From Saxidomus purpurata (lineage: Eukaryota > Mollusca > Bivalvia > Venerida > Veneridae): a stretch of 64,000 nucleotides of DNA. The notes under the pieces are model-generated. The model searched no databases. It was given only the letters and a program-made list of their open reading frames with translations, and was not told the DNA's origin. Below are positions 60,541 to 64,000 of this stretch, piece after piece; position 1 is the first letter of the stretch, and each line of letters begins with the position of its first letter. Location: positions 41,618,799-41,682,798 of the forward strand of contig JAFMSR010000017.1 of NCBI GenBank assembly GCA_022818135.1. The letters are read 5' to 3'. Made by a program: the position numbers and the translations under genes.

Positions 60541-60544
60541 TAAG

Positions 60545-60910
60545 CCGCTTGTTTCCGATTTTACTGAGAGAAAAACAAAGTTCTTCAAACTGTCTAAAAG
60601 TAACATATTTTGGAACAAAGGTTCCAGTATAAATGCCAGTAAACTATTTCAATAATTTTGATTCGCCACCAAATTATACAGCGTTGCAAATTCTTTTTCA
60701 ATTCCGATATAAACATATATTGTTGCGAATATGTCAAACCAAGCTCACAAACAGTTTCAACAGATTTTCTAAAATTGCTACGCAGATTTCCTTTTACTTG
60801 TGTTGTTGATTCTAGCCAGTACTTTTACGTTTAATGTTTTAGTACTTAATTTTATTGAAATTTACTTTTTTCACTGGAAACTTTGAACAAGCAGCGAAAA
60901 CTTATATTTC
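60545..60910. repeat. dispersed repeat family with 'aagttcttcaaactgt', second long copy
   Basis: It matches 43250-43640 in motif order: 'gttcttcaaactgtctaaaa', 'gtaacatattttgg', 'ccagtataaatgccagta', 'tgtcaaaccaagctc' and 'ttgttgattctagcc'. Divergence is high. Confidence 0.7.
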
Positions 60911-61087
60911 ATCATAAGATTTTCAAGATATTTCGGGCAGTGCTTTCAGTTTATATCTTGTCTTTAGAACAAGCCTTTGACATCAAAATGCCAATTTGAA
61001 CAACCACAGGTTCAGTCATGCTATCATAGACGTCTCGTCGTAAACTTTACACGACATGTGGCGTGATTATATTTCAGATGTGACATA

Positions 61088-61333
61088 CACTCAGTTCCAA
61101 AAGAAAGTGTGCACTTCTTAATTTTAAATATTTCAATATTTAGCAGACGTATCGGTTTCAATTTTTGCACACTATATCTCATGTGTATGTATCATCGATT
61201 GCAAAATCTAAAATGTTCACCATATTGTACGTAAACAGATCTCAATTTTGGTGCCAAATATATAGGCTCTCAGAAAAGTAGTCGATGAAAAATCACAGAA
61301 AACAAAGTGCACACTTTCTTTTGGAACTGAGTG
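61088..61333. mobile_element. 246-bp mariner-like MITE with TA target duplication
   Basis: The ends 'CACTCAGTTCCAAAAGAAAG' followed by 'TGTGCACTT' are perfectly inverted at both borders. TA flanks each (61086-61087 and 61334-61335), and the inverted match extends a few bases beyond into ACATA. The interior is AT-rich with no transposase. Perfect ends imply recent movement or strong constraint. Confidence 0.92.
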
Positions 61334-61339
61334 TATGTA

Positions 61340-64000
61340 GTAAAGTTAATCTACAGTTTATTGACAGATTCCAGAACTTTTTCTTGTTTCATTACTTCTG
61401 ATATGTTAGGAAGATCTTTTACGTTTCTAAGTAAGTATCAATTTTACCTTAATACATCAATGTAATTTGTTACTTGAGACAGCTAATTGATTGAGTCAAA
61501 ATTTATTAAACGGACACACTTTCACCAAGAGGGCTCGAATAACCGGAGAAACCAAATTTCTTGCCCAGGGTATATTTGAACATGGACATCAAACTTTCTC
61601 GTCTCCTGTCGAAAACATATTTACTAATAGTTGATTTATCCTAAATCTTTTCTTTCCAAATGACGTCAAAACAAAATCACACTCGTCAGGGATATGATAC
61701 GTTTCGCCAAATTATGGATAGTAAAGAAAAGTGGCATGTTAATATGTACTTTTAATATAGAAATTTGAAACTTAATTTGGTATTAACATAAAGCAGTTAA
61801 AATCGAATAAATTTAAAACAAATAATACTCTTACACAGAGTATATTCTCGTCACCCAGAGCATGTACGATTTCATGTTTGTCTGAAAGCTCGGCAAACCG
61901 CTGACATATGAGGATGACAGAGACAAAAACAATTATGGTCTGAATCTAAAATCGTGATAGTTTCTTAAATTGACAGAATATGATTGAAAAGCCAATAACA
62001 GGGAAGTAGGAAGACTTACAAAAAATTATTTAAAAGAAACATCTCAAATGCAAATACCATGTACCTACCGACATTATCGTCCTTAACAATTATAGGAAGA
62101 GTCTCCTAATATTGAACATTGATTGAAAACCTACTATCATCGAGTTACTCATTGGTCTTTCCTTTGATTTTATATTGATGCATTGTGGGAATGTAAAAAA
62201 GGTTATAAAAGTATACTGTAACAGTGTTGAATTGTTTGCTCGATCAGGGGCATTTTGTATGGGGTTAAATAACAGTGTCACAATTTTAACTGTTTACCTT
62301 GCGATGTATAATTGTTTAATAGTGTATGTGAATTGAATAGTAAGCGGTGCTAATATTTTGCACAACTTTCCATTCTCGGAGACACGATAACCAATGTACA
62401 CTGTACATTTTGGCACAAGATCGTCTAAGTATGTGTAACCTGCGAATTAGTTCTTTACGATTTCACCATAGTCATGTGTACATACAAATCAACCTAGGTT
62501 ATAACCTGTTAAATGAATAATTTATTATATTCCTTTGTTTTGTCATTGTCAAGCTTTATTTTAGACGTTGTACTCTCACATACAATATAACACAAAGCGA
62601 CTTTATCCGTCCCAAAAATATGTGTTTGAGAATTAGCTGCTTTGTTTACATTTAAATACCTAATAACTTAAATACATGTAGCTAACTAGCGATCATACAT
62701 TTCTGGACGAGTTTATGCAACAATATCGTTTTGTTTTGCAGATGTGCAAATTGAATTTTAAAAGCAGCGGAAGCTACCTTTTGCCAACCCCGAAATGTTC
62801 AAAAATCCGGTACAAGCAGGGCAGCAAGCGTAAGCCGGCGCAAATTTCTAAAGAATCAAGAAAATGTGTATTTTTATTTAGGAAAGTTCCGTCGTGTTGA
62901 ATTGCATGAATTTTAGATAAAAGAACGCACTTAGTTTTTTTCAATTTAACTCAAAACATTGGTATGTTGACAGACAGAAAACCATAACAACAAAGGACAA
63001 GAAATAGTTTCTATTTCATCATAACTTATTAATAAGTGAAAATGGTGAGTTAAAATTAAAACCAAATAACTTAAACTAAACAAGTCCTTTTTTCGTACCA
63101 GGTAAAAATGTGTTGTCCGGTTCATGGCATGATTTGTGATTTGGGCAATAACCTGCGCATTCAATCAATTACATAATGGACTGACTTTTATATCATTAAC
63201 ACAATTGAACCAAAACAAATTGTTTTCCCGCACGTAAAGTTCTAAGTTTTCTGGTTTCAGCTACATGGTGAAAAATACGTCATTCATCTGGTTTTCTATT
63301 TCTACCATCAATTGCTGTAGTAAACAAAAAGCAATTAGGCATCAATTGATTTCCGTTTTCGTATTTTGTAAAGATACGAAAACGTAAGCTAAAACCAAAC
63401 AAATAAATTTCTTTTTCGTTTCATCTTTGTATTATATTACAATAAAATGCACGTACAACATCAAATTAATATTTTAGCGCCAATCATACCAATGAGTTTT
63501 GAAACGAGGGTAGATTATAATCTAGAGCAATAAATATTGGTATTATTGCAGAAAATAAGACAGAACAGAAATATGGAAGAAATGCATATGTCAACATCGT
63601 TTTGGAATGAAAAGAAAATAGTCTTATAATTACTGTTTAATTAAGTATTTTTATAAATTTTAGAAGTTTGAAAAAGTTTGAAATGATTATGTGACTTCAC
63701 GTGTAATTTAGTTTTAAAGTGTTCAACACAACCGGAAAGTGACTATGATTGAAACCTGTATAGTTTTAGAACACTTTTATGTTGCAATATAATAGGCTAC
63801 ATTTTATATCAATTACAGATAAATTTATTTATGTTCTCTTGTAGAAAAAAATATTTGTTATTTTTAGGCGACTCTGTATATTAAAGGATCGGTCTTAACA
63901 CAATCCGGAAAATGTTCGTTTTAGTCTAGATTTTATACTGTGCTTAATCAACTGTGAATCTCGTGTTGTGCGTGCTTTGTAACTCATATTCTCTCCTACT
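61340..64000. other. AT-rich intergenic stretch with one possible exon
   Basis: The only candidate is a plus-strand frame after a good acceptor (gttttgttttgcag, exon from 62742) to the stop near 62900. It encodes a basic, cysteine-containing tail (MCKLNFKSSGS, KCSKIRYKQGSKRKPAQ, RKCVFLFRKVPSC) and has higher GC than its flanks. It matches no known family and no partner exon is found, so it is noted but not called. Confidence 0.35.

Overview
This is an AT-rich, repeat-laden, intron-containing animal genome window, most likely from a bivalve mollusc. The evidence is: GT-AG introns of 0.3-4 kb; dispersed repeats of a kind I associate with clam and oyster genomes (units opening with 'gggccatgatggccctatat' and 'gctcacctga', and units with 'gtgaccttgacctt'); tRNA-derived SINE-like sequences; and a class A neuropeptide-type GPCR. 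No bacterial, plasmid or phage features are present. The bivalve assignment is inference; no species can be named. Genes left to right: (1) two exons of a DENN-domain protein on the minus strand (9362-8187), whose other exons I could not find; (2) an unrecognised four-exon minus-strand gene (18354-16215, 184 aa); (3) head-to-head with it, across about 1.1 kb, a complete ten-exon bystin gene (BYSL) on the plus strand (19463-30539, 433 aa); (4) an intronless class A GPCR on the minus strand (36241-35096, 381 aa); (5) a small secreted six-cysteine cationic peptide gene on the minus strand (43121-42885, 78 aa); (6) a broken ORF1 remnant of a non-LTR retrotransposon on the minus strand (about 54520-53760). 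These genes are functionally unrelated; the only structural link is the divergent pair 2 and 3. The rest is mostly repeats. There are three large minisatellites (41-bp unit at 1.5-5.5 kb, 34-bp unit at 49.7-50.6 kb, 33-bp unit at 55.2-58.5 kb), a pentanucleotide array at 45.5 kb, and several long-unit tandem repeats. There are also many terminal-inverted-repeat DNA elements. The clearest is a 2.88-kb hAT-like element with a perfect 8-bp target duplication inside bystin intron 1. Two fold-back elements (36.98-37.51 kb and 46.60-47.16 kb) have long inverted ends wrapped around arrays of short repeats. A 170-bp near-perfect palindrome lies at 42.06 kb. Most open frames in the window are by-products of repeats that lack stop codons. 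No convincing new multi-gene system is visible. The most unusual items are the fold-back elements built from short repeats, the higher-order organisation of the minisatellites, and the cysteine-rich peptide gene whose stop codon lies inside its polyadenylation signal.
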